Shown: positions 52,241 to 59,970 of the stretch, piece after piece | Layout of the letters: each line of letters starts with the position of its first letter | Numbering within the stretch: position 1 is the first letter of the stretch | Source: Desulfobacteraceae bacterium | GTDB taxonomy: Bacteria; Desulfobacterota; Desulfobacteria; Desulfobacterales; SURF-7 | Reading direction: 5' to 3' | Length of the DNA: 64,000 nt | Assembly (NCBI GenBank): GCA_003599865.1 | Contig: QZKS01000052.1 | Location: forward strand, 1-64,000 | Translations under genes and position numbers: made by a program | The notes under the pieces: generated by a model | What the model was told of the DNA's origin: nothing | What the model saw: only the letters and a program-made list of their open reading frames with translations | Database searches by the model: none

Positions 52241-53845
52241 TTATTCCGGCAAAAAACAGAAAGGATCTTTATCTTGAAAAACATTCAGGCCATAGCTGTA
52301 AATAACCGCCAGGCATCCCCTGCAGACAGGATTCAGGCTGCAATCCCGACAGGCTTGACTGCCTCTCCGATATTTTCCGGCAAGATCGGAATGATAAATA
52401 TCAAACAGGGATTGCCGTCGGATATTGCCGATCAGTGAAGGAAACTTGCGGCAGGCATGAACCTCGCCGTCCGGAAGCAGCGAAACAAAATTAAATGCCG
52501 CGCCGCATCCATACCCGGTGCATCCGCCGAAAAAAGCCGCCTTTTTTTCTTGCCGGATAATATTGATCAGGTTGTCCTTCAGACCCAGTATCGGATTGGT
52601 CTCTGCTGCTTTTTCATATTCATGCAAAAAGGAGATGAATGTTTCCTTTTCCGGCATTAGAAGATCTTTGCCCTCCCCGATGGTGGAAAGCCGGTTGAAC
52701 GTGAAAAAATCCGCGCGATCCCGGAGCAGTTCCCCCAGAGGAAGAACCTGATCCAGATTATCCCGGGTCAGGGTCAGCATGACCATGCTGTAAATATCCA
52801 TCTTCCTGAGCTGATCCAGAAAGGCAAGAGACCGGATGAAATGGCCTGTTCCCCGGATATAATCATTGTGTTCTGCCAGTCCTTCCAGACTGATCTGAAA
52901 AAAAAGGGGCTTTGTTTTCTCAAAAATTTTTTCCATCTGCGCTTCGGGGGTGGGGTTTCCCAGTATGGCCACGCCAAAACCCCTGTCCGACGCATCCTGA
53001 TACAGCCTGAGAAAATGCGGATATAAAAGCGGATTCCCTCCGGTAAAGGTGACCTGCCCTCTCACATTCATCCCGCGACAAAACCCGTAAAAATCATCCA
53101 GAACGGCAAGAGCCGCGTCATAGGTCATGGGATGTCTCTCGCTGCGGTCATAACAGTGCCTGCAGTGAAGATCGCATGTCTGGGTGATGTGCCACTGGAG
53201 TGTGAAAATATCGGCGGATTGGAATGGTTCCAGTGTTTCCGAAGGTCGGGACGGAATAGAAATATCCCTTTGAATCCGGGAGGGGGGCGATAAAAGGATG
53301 CCCTGCACAACCGCTCTTTTCAATGCGCTTTGAATGGCCTTGACGGATGTCCGGCCCATTTTCGAAGCTTCCCGCGGGTCAATCTCCTCAACGACAATCT
53401 TCAAGGCCAGGAGATCGATATCCAGCGCTTCACGGATATGAAACTCCCTGGTTATCGGATGACGCCAGATCATGACATGGACCGGGGAGGCCTCCGGCTG
53501 CGGGCAGGGATCTTTGTTGAAATCACCTGCGAAAATGGCTGCCAAATGCTTCCAGGAAACCGGAATCAGGGAGAGGGTCGGATTGACCGTTATCGTTTCA
53601 GGCGTTTTCCCGGAATCGGCATCCTCCGTCCGTATCTGGTTCACTTTCCATTCCAGGCGGGCAAGATCATCAATGTATTCCGGCAACGGAATGGATGCTT
53701 TCAGAGACGCCAGTGCATCCGGGAACATCCGCGGCTCCGGATGGGTATCCAATGCCGCCAGCACCCTGTCCCAGGTTTCCTTGCCAAGGATGCGGCGGCA
53801 GTTGGAAAAGACAGATTGAACCTTTTCATTACAAATACCGGTCAC
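52241..53845 (-). CDS. sbtM: Radical SAM/SPASM maturase of the selenobiotic peptide (SbtM-like)
   Basis: A 534-residue radical SAM enzyme that should modify the peptide encoded just upstream. After an N-terminal region of 210 residues comes the CX3CX2C cluster site 'CDLHCRHC' (Cys224, 228, 231), then 'GQVTFTGGNPLLYPHF'. A SPASM domain has eight further cysteines (442, 447, 465, 499, 502, 508, 511, 530) that would hold two auxiliary Fe-S clusters. The N-terminal extension and neighbouring precursor match the SbtM thio(seleno)oxazole-maturase family as I remember it; a profile search was not possible. The start is GTG 53845. The 80-base gap after sbtA contains the last SECIS hairpin. Confidence 0.88.
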   Translation of the reverse strand: MTGICNEKVQSVFSNCRRILGKETWDRVLAALDTHPEPRMFPDALASLKASIPLPEYIDDLARLEWKVNQIRTEDADSGKTPETITVNPTLSLIPVSWKHLAAIFAGDFNKDPCPQPEASPVHVMIWRHPITREFHIREALDIDLLALKIVVEEIDPREASKMGRTSVKAIQSALKRAVVQGILLSPPSRIQRDISIPSRPSETLEPFQSADIFTLQWHITQTCDLHCRHCYDRSERHPMTYDAALAVLDDFYGFCRGMNVRGQVTFTGGNPLLYPHFLRLYQDASDRGFGVAILGNPTPEAQMEKIFEKTKPLFFQISLEGLAEHNDYIRGTGHFIRSLAFLDQLRKMDIYSMVMLTLTRDNLDQVLPLGELLRDRADFFTFNRLSTIGEGKDLLMPEKETFISFLHEYEKAAETNPILGLKDNLINIIRQEKKAAFFGGCTGYGCGAAFNFVSLLPDGEVHACRKFPSLIGNIRRQSLFDIYHSDLAGKYRRGSQACRDCSLNPVCRGCLAVIYSYGLNVFQDKDPFCFLPE

Positions 53846-53901
53846 AATATCTCATCTAGAACTGTAAATGTCCGTTACCCTTTTGTGGGAGGCTGAACCC
53901 T

Positions 53902-53934
53902 ACACGCAAACTGCGTGTGAATGGACTAGCTTCA
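53902..53934 (-). promoter_or_regulatory. SECIS-like hairpin for UGA codon 74 of sbtA
   Basis: UGA 53934-53932 is followed by AGC TAG and, 13 bases after the UGA, by ACACGCA-GTT-TGCGTGT (53918-53902): a 7-bp perfect stem with GU in the loop. GGCTGAA around the UGA can also pair with TTCAGCC (53898-53892) as an outer stem. The stop codon lies between UGA and hairpin. Confidence 0.72.
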
Positions 53935-54153
53935 GCCGCTTTTGGCGGGTTTCTCGTCTTTCACATCCTCGTCGGTGCCACCGGCACCGGAAGAGCCGCC
54001 GCTTCAACCGCTTTGGGAGCTACCTGCTCCGTTTTTTTCGCCGCTTCAGGCGCTCTTACCGGACGAGCAGCCGTCCAGAACGAACGTAGATCCTGTGATC
54101 AGGCCGGCAACACAGAAACCTGCAAGGATCTTTTTCAAGTCTTTGACTTCCAT
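53926..54153 (-). CDS. sbtA: Selenocysteine-containing selenobiotic-type RiPP precursor (SbtA-like)
   Basis: A 75-residue peptide read from ATG 54153 (ribosome site GGAG) to TAG 53926, with in-frame UGA at codons 36, 50 and 74, each followed by AGC (Ser). Translating UGA as selenocysteine gives an N-terminal hydrophobic leader 'MEVKDLKKILAGFCVAGLI' with 'DGCSSGKSA', then a Gly/Ser-rich core with three small-residue-U-S motifs (SAUSG, SGUSG, SGUS at the end). Leader, Gly-Cys-Ser-Ser segment and repeated U/C-S motifs match the 'selenobiotic' RiPP precursors paired with SbtM radical SAM enzymes. Each UGA has its own hairpin (see SECIS entries). Without Sec insertion only a 35-residue leader would be made. 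Known members use Cys or Sec at these positions. Product chemistry is inferred. Confidence 0.88.
53974..54006 (-). promoter_or_regulatory. SECIS-like hairpin for UGA codon 50 of sbtA
   Basis: UGA 54006-54004, then 15 bases, then GGTGCC-GGT-GGCACC (53988-53974): a 6-bp perfect stem with loop GGU. Spacing and GGU position equal those of the first hairpin. Confidence 0.75.
54016..54048 (-). promoter_or_regulatory. SECIS-like hairpin for UGA codon 36 of sbtA
   Basis: UGA 54048-54046, then 15 bases, then GGAGC-AGGTA-GCTCC (54030-54016): a 5-bp perfect stem with GGU in the loop, the form bound by bacterial SelB. Confidence 0.75.
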
Positions 54154-54216
54154 AATGATCTCCTATCAGGTTAGAAGGTGAGGTGCTGCTTTTCCCCCCT
54201 GGGCAGGGGCTCATGA

Positions 54217-54265
54217 GACGAAACAATCATCTGTTTGAGGTATTGAAATTTTCTATTGTTTCGTC
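54217..54265. repeat. Inverted repeat upstream of sbtA
   Basis: GACGAAACAAT (54217-54227) and ATTGTTTCGTC (54255-54265) are perfect 11-bp arms separated by 27 bases, 64-112 bases upstream of the sbtA start in the 191-base gap to uvsE. They may be an operator for sbtA or a leader RNA stem. Confidence 0.6.
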
Positions 54266-54344
54266 CTGTATGATTGAAAATACACATATCAGAACCCTTT
54301 TTACCCGTCAATCCTGATTTTTTTCCTGCCCGTCATCCGTTCCG

Positions 54345-55238
54345 TTACCGCCCCAAATCCTGTTTCAGTTGAAGCACGGCCGGCTCTTTTTCCTTTGCCT
54401 CCACCTCAATCGTGATATCCAGGTCCAGCCAAGATACCGGCACATCCTTCGGGTCAATAAAATCATGATGCATCCGGATATTTTTCCCATCCCACCCGTT
54501 GATCGGGCTGGAAACATGAAACAGGGGCTCCCGGTTCCAGGTATGAAGTGCAGATTCCGTCGTTTCCTCTTCCGACACACCGTCGGGATGGCAGCGATGA
54601 TGATGCACGTCATACACCAGGGGAATTTTCATCTCACGGCATACGGGCAAGAGATCCTTTGGAGAATACAGCCGGTCGTCATTTTCCAGCGTCAATCGTT
54701 TTCGTACCGCATCCGGAAGCGTTACAAACACTTCCCTGAACCGGTTCAGCGCCTTTTGTTTATCATGATAAGCGCCGCCTGCATGGATATTGATCACATC
54801 CGCGTTGACCCATTCCGCAACCTCTGCGTGGTATGCCAGATCGCGAACCGCACTTTCGACCACTTCCGGTCTGGGGGAAGATAGAACAATGAACTGATCC
54901 GGGTGAAACGTGGTGCGGATGTTGTTTTCCCGGCTGAATTTCCCGGCCTCCTGAAACCGGCTGATGATCTCTTCGGCATCCGGCAGATCTTCCATGCGGT
55001 AGCCCCACTCCGGATGGGTTTTCAGCGGCAGGATCTGACTGTTGATCCGGAATGAAGATATACCGTTGCTCCGGCAATAGAAAAGCGCCGATAGCAGGCT
55101 TTCGGCATTGTGAAGACATATGCCGGAAAGAAGCCGTAAACGGGCATCTTCCGACAGACCGGATACGTATTTTGCCGTTGTCCTCCGAAAGCGGATCGGC
55201 TCTTTTTTGAATACACAGCATAACCCGAGACGTATCAT
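54345..55238 (-). CDS. uvsE: UV damage endonuclease UvsE
   Basis: A 297-residue TIM-barrel metal nuclease of the UvsE/UVDE family that incises DNA next to UV photoproducts. It has 'MIRLGLCCVF', 'FRINSQILPLKTHPEWGYRM', 'TFHPDQFIVLSSPRPEVVESAVRDLAYHAEVAEWV', 'VINIHAGGAYHDKQKALNRF', 'RLTLENDDRLYSPKDLLPVCREMKIPLVYDVHHHRC' and 'MHHDFIDPKDV', which supply the His/Glu/Asp metal ligands and the catalytic Lys region. ATG 55238 is preferred to the TTG at 55253. Confidence 0.94.
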   Translation of the reverse strand: MIRLGLCCVFKKEPIRFRRTTAKYVSGLSEDARLRLLSGICLHNAESLLSALFYCRSNGISSFRINSQILPLKTHPEWGYRMEDLPDAEEIISRFQEAGKFSRENNIRTTFHPDQFIVLSSPRPEVVESAVRDLAYHAEVAEWVNADVINIHAGGAYHDKQKALNRFREVFVTLPDAVRKRLTLENDDRLYSPKDLLPVCREMKIPLVYDVHHHRCHPDGVSEEETTESALHTWNREPLFHVSSPINGWDGKNIRMHHDFIDPKDVPVSWLDLDITIEVEAKEKEPAVLQLKQDLGR

Positions 55239-55289
55239 ATGAACACCCCGCAAGCTTCATCAACATAGCCCATGATAACAGCCCATTTG

Positions 55290-56492
55290 CTATTCCTTAC
55301 GGGCCCATACCGCATAAACCGGATCGGACAACCGGAATTCCGGATAATACTTGTCGTCAACCGGTCTCGGGAGGCCTCTCATGGAATAGGTTTGAAGTCC
55401 TTTGAAGCGTCCGCTCTGCAAAAAGTATTCAGATACCAGACCCATACGCTCAAACTCATGAAGCTCCGTCCAGAGCCGGGTAACCTTTGGCGGAAACCAG
55501 CGATTGGAAAAAGTAACCATAAAAATACCACCGGGTCGTAAGACATCTGCAACCATCCGGAAAATTCTCATGGGGTCTGTCAGGTATTCCACGGAATTGG
55601 TGCAAACAACCGCATCAAACGAATCTGCTTCAAACGGCAGCGAAACCGTTTGATTCAAATCCAGCACATGGTAGTCGGACAGTTGAGGGTTGGATGACAG
55701 TTCCTTTTGATTGAGCCCTACGCCCGAAAGGGAACCGATTCCCAGCTCCCGGTCAATATGGGATTCCCAGCTTGCCATCAGATCCAGCACCTTCATGCCC
55801 GGTTTCAGCTCTTGGGAATACAGATTCCGGATGACCGACCGCGCGGTTTCATCTACATGATGAACCATTCTCGGCTCCTGATAAAAACCGGCATCCGGCG
55901 TTTCGTCCTGCCGGGAATATCCATTGTCTGCCTGAAAATCGGTGGGTTCGCCATGGATGCGCGCCTGCATGCCGGGTCCTGTAGTGATGGTTTCCACCCA
56001 GTCGTAACAGGCCCCACCCTTTTCACGGTCTTTTCTCCACATGTCCCGGATCCGGAGAGATACGGCAAGCTCCTTTCCCGCAAGTGGGTGGTTGAAATCC
56101 ACAACCAATCGATCATCGGAAACATCCGCCAGCCGGAACGGCTCGACATTTTCCGGAAACACATGGGCAATCCCCTTGAGCAGTCCCTTGGGATAATACC
56201 GGCCCTTTCGCGGAATTATGGCGGTTTCCGAACGACCCAAACCGGAAAACTGTGAAGGTTTAACGGAAAAAATCTTTTTTTCCTGATACGCTTCCACCAT
56301 TCCATTTCCCGGCGGCGTCCATTCAATCCGGTCGTTCGGTCCGGCCTGCATGAGATTCTTATGCAGCTCCGACGGAAAACAGTCCCTCCAGAAATTCACA
56401 TTCAGGCCATAATAGGTTTCCGCATGAGTTGAATATTCCGTCTTCCAGTTAAGGCTGAATTCGATGTTCGCCAAAAAATCCCGATTATCCAT
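55290..56492 (-). CDS. SAM-dependent methyltransferase with N-terminal SlyD-like half
   Basis: A 400-residue protein. Residues about 1-175 contain 'IIPRKGRYYPKGLLKGIAHVFPENVEPFRLADVSDDRLVVDFNHPLAGKELAVSLRIRDMW'; the 'DFNHPLAGKEL' strand is diagnostic of SlyD-type FKBP isomerases. The C-terminal half is a class I methyltransferase: 'ELKPGMKVLDLMASWESHI' (motif I, degenerate Gly loop 'DLMASWES'), 'FDAVVCTNSVEYLTDPMRIFRMVADVLRPGGIFMVTFSNRWFP'. The ATG at 56492 follows GGGGAGG. The substrate is unknown. Confidence 0.85.
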   Translation of the reverse strand: MDNRDFLANIEFSLNWKTEYSTHAETYYGLNVNFWRDCFPSELHKNLMQAGPNDRIEWTPPGNGMVEAYQEKKIFSVKPSQFSGLGRSETAIIPRKGRYYPKGLLKGIAHVFPENVEPFRLADVSDDRLVVDFNHPLAGKELAVSLRIRDMWRKDREKGGACYDWVETITTGPGMQARIHGEPTDFQADNGYSRQDETPDAGFYQEPRMVHHVDETARSVIRNLYSQELKPGMKVLDLMASWESHIDRELGIGSLSGVGLNQKELSSNPQLSDYHVLDLNQTVSLPFEADSFDAVVCTNSVEYLTDPMRIFRMVADVLRPGGIFMVTFSNRWFPPKVTRLWTELHEFERMGLVSEYFLQSGRFKGLQTYSMRGLPRPVDDKYYPEFRLSDPVYAVWARKE

Positions 56493-56657
56493 AGCCGGCC
56501 TCCCCATTTTTTACGATTCATTTTTTCTCTTCCGATATCATCGTGAATAAGATGGATATGATTCAGGCTTTTTCAATCCGGAAAGAAAATGAGGATAATG
56601 GCAGGGAAAAACTACCATAGACAACTTGGTGAACAGGGAATCCGAGTCGATTTATGG

Positions 56658-59600
56658 TTAAACAAACTTCTTGATTTCTTTCAGATACTGCTGACTGTGG
56701 GACAGAAAAAAGGCCAGCGCCCGCGCAAAATCCGGACCCAGCACGCCATCGATAAACATCTGGCTGATTTCCTTCTGTCTTTGCAGAATAAACTGAGAAG
56801 AGATGAAAATATAGCGTTCTTCTTCGGTGATATCGGTGAGGAGTCGTTTCAGCGCACTGGCGGCTCTCGGCTGATACATCCAGAAGTAAAGGAGATCCAG
56901 CGCATGCACGCAAATGATTTTCTCAAGATCCTGAACCTCCATGTTTGTTTTCTTCCGGCTTTTGGGAGGCTGTTTTAAAATTTCAAGGGATCGCTTTTCC
57001 GGAAAAAGCAGCTCAAGCTGTGCATAAATATTGATTAAATCGGATAATTTTTTCTTGTACTCCCGAAACCGGGTATGGATATTTTTATAGGAATCAGCAG
57101 TCCCTTCAATCACACCGGCCATGATGTCCGAGGCTGTTTTGGAGATGATGGCCGCCCATTTCTGGAGGATGAGATTCACGTCCGGTACTGCCGCTATGGA
57201 TAATATGCCGCCGATCATGGTATTCAGGAGAACGGCAATGGGAATGGACAGAATGCTTCTGAAAAAATTGCCCCAGATCGCCCCTTTGGGCAGTCCCCGG
57301 AATGCATTGTGGGTTGACAGATAGACACCGTTTACAAGGGCCATGGCCGTGTAAAGCAAGACAGGATGGGTAGATGTTGTGATACCACAGGTTCGTTCCA
57401 GAAAAAGCATCTTTACGAAATATTCCAGCAAGGGAACGGAAAACCCGGTAAACAGAAGAGAGTCGGCAATCCGGTCCCAGCTTACATACGTATTCCAGCG
57501 TAAAAGCGGAGACCTCCTGAAACCGCCGCCACCCAGGACGGACTGTAAAATATTCCGCAGACCGGTAATACCGAACCATATAAATGCTCCAAAGTAGGAA
57601 AGCAGCCACCAGTCCTTGGTCAAAGCAAACGTTAAAAATGCCGGTACAAAACCGATAAACACCTTGAGCACATTCCGTAAATGCGAATTAAAATACGCCC
57701 AGGGAATTTTTTTAACCTCCTTTTGCACTTGCGCGATAGGCAGGTGCAGATCATTGGATATCCGCTTTTTGATTCCTCCCAGTGTGATCAGGTTGCTGTT
57801 TTTTGTCATGTGGGCCACATCCTCCTGCACAGCCCAATCCACTTTCAGGGTATGACCGATGATCGGATTTCCCAGCGATTCCGCCAACCGTTGAAACAAC
57901 CGGAAGGATTTTGCAATATTGGCTCTCGGCAGCAGGGTGAATCGTTTGTATACCGGGATACGGATGGGCAATTTGGAAAATGTTGATCCGGCCTGTTTCC
58001 GGATCTGTCCGGCTGCCCGCCTGCCAAGGGTTTCAATAACCGCCAGTCCCATGCCATGCGATCCCTGGGAGCGCCCTGTGGAATCACTTCCGATTCTTGT
58101 TTTCAGGATTTTCCGCTTGTACATGATCTGAAGCGAATTGATATCGTGCAGGATGGTATGTAGTTTTTCAACCCTTTCTTCTCTGTCCGGGGAGTCTTTA
58201 TCCTCAATCTTCCGGATAATATCCAGAATCAGGCGCTTTAAGGCAATGGGATTCTGATCATTAAGAGCTTCCTGTAGCTTGCTGATCGCCGGGATATGAT
58301 CGGTTTTACCGGCAGTCCAGTCTTTGAGATTGAACAGCTCCAGTCGTGATATCATGCCGTCGCAATCGTAAAGAAGTTCCAGGACATCTTCAACCTCGAT
58401 ATTGGAAAGATTCAGGGTGATCCTATGGCCGGATTGAAGTTTGGAAAGCCGGGTCAGCAGTTGTGATGCCGATATGGTCAGAAGGTACGGCACATCTTCA
58501 TCATCTTTTGGTATCTCCGGATCCGATACCCCGGGATTTTTTGCAAGGGCTACACAATTTAGAACAAGCCCTTCAACATCCAGATGGTTCATCGCATCAA
58601 ACCATCTTTCAATGCGATCTTTTTCTTCCGTGCCGGAAGCATTATAGGCCGACTGCAGCTCCTGTGCTTTCAGGGTCAGTGCATCCATTATTTTTTTCTG
58701 CAGAAATGCTTCCAGATGCAAGATGGATTTCTGGCCGATGCCCACAAAACGCATGAACTCCTGCTCATCAAATGGATTCAGATCGATTTCACAGGCTTTC
58801 CGAATATCCTCCAGATGATGCTCATTAACCATCCGGAAAAGTGTCATGACATGTTTTTGTTGATAAACCGATACCTGACGGCCCTGGGCCATCAGTTCCG
58901 TCACTTCCGGTTCTTCGAGAAAACAGAGAAACGCCTGTGAGTCTGCAAATCCCCTCGGAACCCAGACCAGGTTAATGTATTTGTTTCTGTATCGCACAAA
59001 ATACTCAATGCCGATCCGGATGTCGATATCCATGATCTTGGCCGCCTCCAGAAGCTCTGCGGCAAAACGCGGCTCAATATAATTATAATGGATGATTCTC
59101 AGACGCCGGATACCCTTGATCCATGCATCCATGATCAAATGGGTGGATGACTTCCTCCCTTTGGTATTGGCATCATGGACATGATCATCAAACGCGATCT
59201 GATTCCATTCTTCCGGCATTTCCAGCAGGTGATATTTTTTCAGTTGTTTTCGGACAATCCTCGGCTTTCCGGATGCAGTAATCCGGAAGTTATGCGCCAG
59301 TTTCAGCTGCCTGCGATGATTCCCCCTGGCGCGAACGACCTCCTTCATAATTTGCAGCAGTACCCGCGCTGTATTTTTGGGAAGTGATCCTTCTGCTGTT
59401 TCGAGCGCTTCTTCGTGAAGAAAAGAAAGGGCGCTTATTCGTTCATCCATACCACCGACCTCGATGGATGTCAGAAGACGGGCCATGGCATAGGCAATCC
59501 GCAAACTTCTGGATTCCGTCATTTCCTTGATGCCGTGGGGGTGGAAATAGCCGTAATACTGTCGACGGACATAATCCAGGTCATGCCCCCTTTCGCAGAC

Positions 59601-59708
59601 ATCATTCACGATGCGGATCAGCTCATAATCCCTTCTGTCAAACAGCAAACGGGAAATCTGTTCGGAAGGCTCGGTCTCAAACCGGTAAATCATATCATCC
59701 AATATCAT
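56658..59708 (-). CDS. Large PHP-like membrane protein of unknown function
   Basis: A 1016-residue protein whose family I do not recognise. Residues about 165-260 follow a PHP pattern: 'IAFDDHVHDANTKGRKSSTHLIMDAWIKGIRRLRIIHYNYIEPRFAAELLEAAKIMDIDIRIGIEYFVRYRN' is DxHxH-like with S...A...G...I.HYN...A...A...I...GIE, but the usual DH after the second strand is replaced by HYN, so metal sites are incomplete. A long helical region follows, then several membrane helices at about 690-870 (FIGFVPAFLTFALTKDWWLLSYFGAFIWFG; FRSILSIPIAVLLNTMIGGILSIAAVP) and a cytosolic helical tail. Membrane part and length recall Gcr-type 'site-specific recombinase' proteins; this needs a profile search. It is monocistronic. 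Confidence 0.7.
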   Translation of the reverse strand: MILDDMIYRFETEPSEQISRLLFDRRDYELIRIVNDVCERGHDLDYVRRQYYGYFHPHGIKEMTESRSLRIAYAMARLLTSIEVGGMDERISALSFLHEEALETAEGSLPKNTARVLLQIMKEVVRARGNHRRQLKLAHNFRITASGKPRIVRKQLKKYHLLEMPEEWNQIAFDDHVHDANTKGRKSSTHLIMDAWIKGIRRLRIIHYNYIEPRFAAELLEAAKIMDIDIRIGIEYFVRYRNKYINLVWVPRGFADSQAFLCFLEEPEVTELMAQGRQVSVYQQKHVMTLFRMVNEHHLEDIRKACEIDLNPFDEQEFMRFVGIGQKSILHLEAFLQKKIMDALTLKAQELQSAYNASGTEEKDRIERWFDAMNHLDVEGLVLNCVALAKNPGVSDPEIPKDDEDVPYLLTISASQLLTRLSKLQSGHRITLNLSNIEVEDVLELLYDCDGMISRLELFNLKDWTAGKTDHIPAISKLQEALNDQNPIALKRLILDIIRKIEDKDSPDREERVEKLHTILHDINSLQIMYKRKILKTRIGSDSTGRSQGSHGMGLAVIETLGRRAAGQIRKQAGSTFSKLPIRIPVYKRFTLLPRANIAKSFRLFQRLAESLGNPIIGHTLKVDWAVQEDVAHMTKNSNLITLGGIKKRISNDLHLPIAQVQKEVKKIPWAYFNSHLRNVLKVFIGFVPAFLTFALTKDWWLLSYFGAFIWFGITGLRNILQSVLGGGGFRRSPLLRWNTYVSWDRIADSLLFTGFSVPLLEYFVKMLFLERTCGITTSTHPVLLYTAMALVNGVYLSTHNAFRGLPKGAIWGNFFRSILSIPIAVLLNTMIGGILSIAAVPDVNLILQKWAAIISKTASDIMAGVIEGTADSYKNIHTRFREYKKKLSDLINIYAQLELLFPEKRSLEILKQPPKSRKKTNMEVQDLEKIICVHALDLLYFWMYQPRAASALKRLLTDITEEERYIFISSQFILQRQKEISQMFIDGVLGPDFARALAFFLSHSQQYLKEIKKFV

Positions 59709-59808
59709 ATGCTTTTCTGCCTGTTACGGGAAAAACAGCCCATATACCTGCCGTGCACCCATCATGAAATTCATCAATATCCCTATAATGACCAATTTTT
59801 GTAATAAA

Positions 59809-59962
59809 GTAAAGTGGTTTCATCTATCAGGGTAACCGCATTTGGAGTACCGAATATGTTGAAGATCCCGCCTATGCAGCGGACCCCACCATTCCCGGAA
59901 GCACGGACGGATGGATTCAGAATCCTTACGGCAGGCCGGTGGCAAGCGGAGAGCCGGAATAG
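59809..59962 (+). pseudogene. Possible C-terminal gene remnant
   Basis: A 50-codon frame between the PHP-like gene and putA, opening right after an in-frame TAA and without any ATG: it reads '...YQGNRIWSTEYVEDPAYA' and ends 'NPYGRPVASGEPE' before TAG 59960. The Pro/Gly/Tyr-rich sequence looks like coding rather than random DNA, so it may be what is left of a decayed secreted-protein gene. Confidence 0.3.
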
Positions 59963-59970
59963 AACGCTTT

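Noticed and set aside
53868..54181. Three overlapping plus-strand frames of 73-85 codons opposite the sbtA gene
   Set aside because: They are shadows of sbtA on the other strand: low-complexity composition, no domain, no good ribosome site. The minus-strand reading with UGA codons explains the region better.
54196..54209. CCCCT-GGGC-AGGGG hairpin upstream of sbtA as a terminator
   Set aside because: The stem is short and no T-run follows on either strand.
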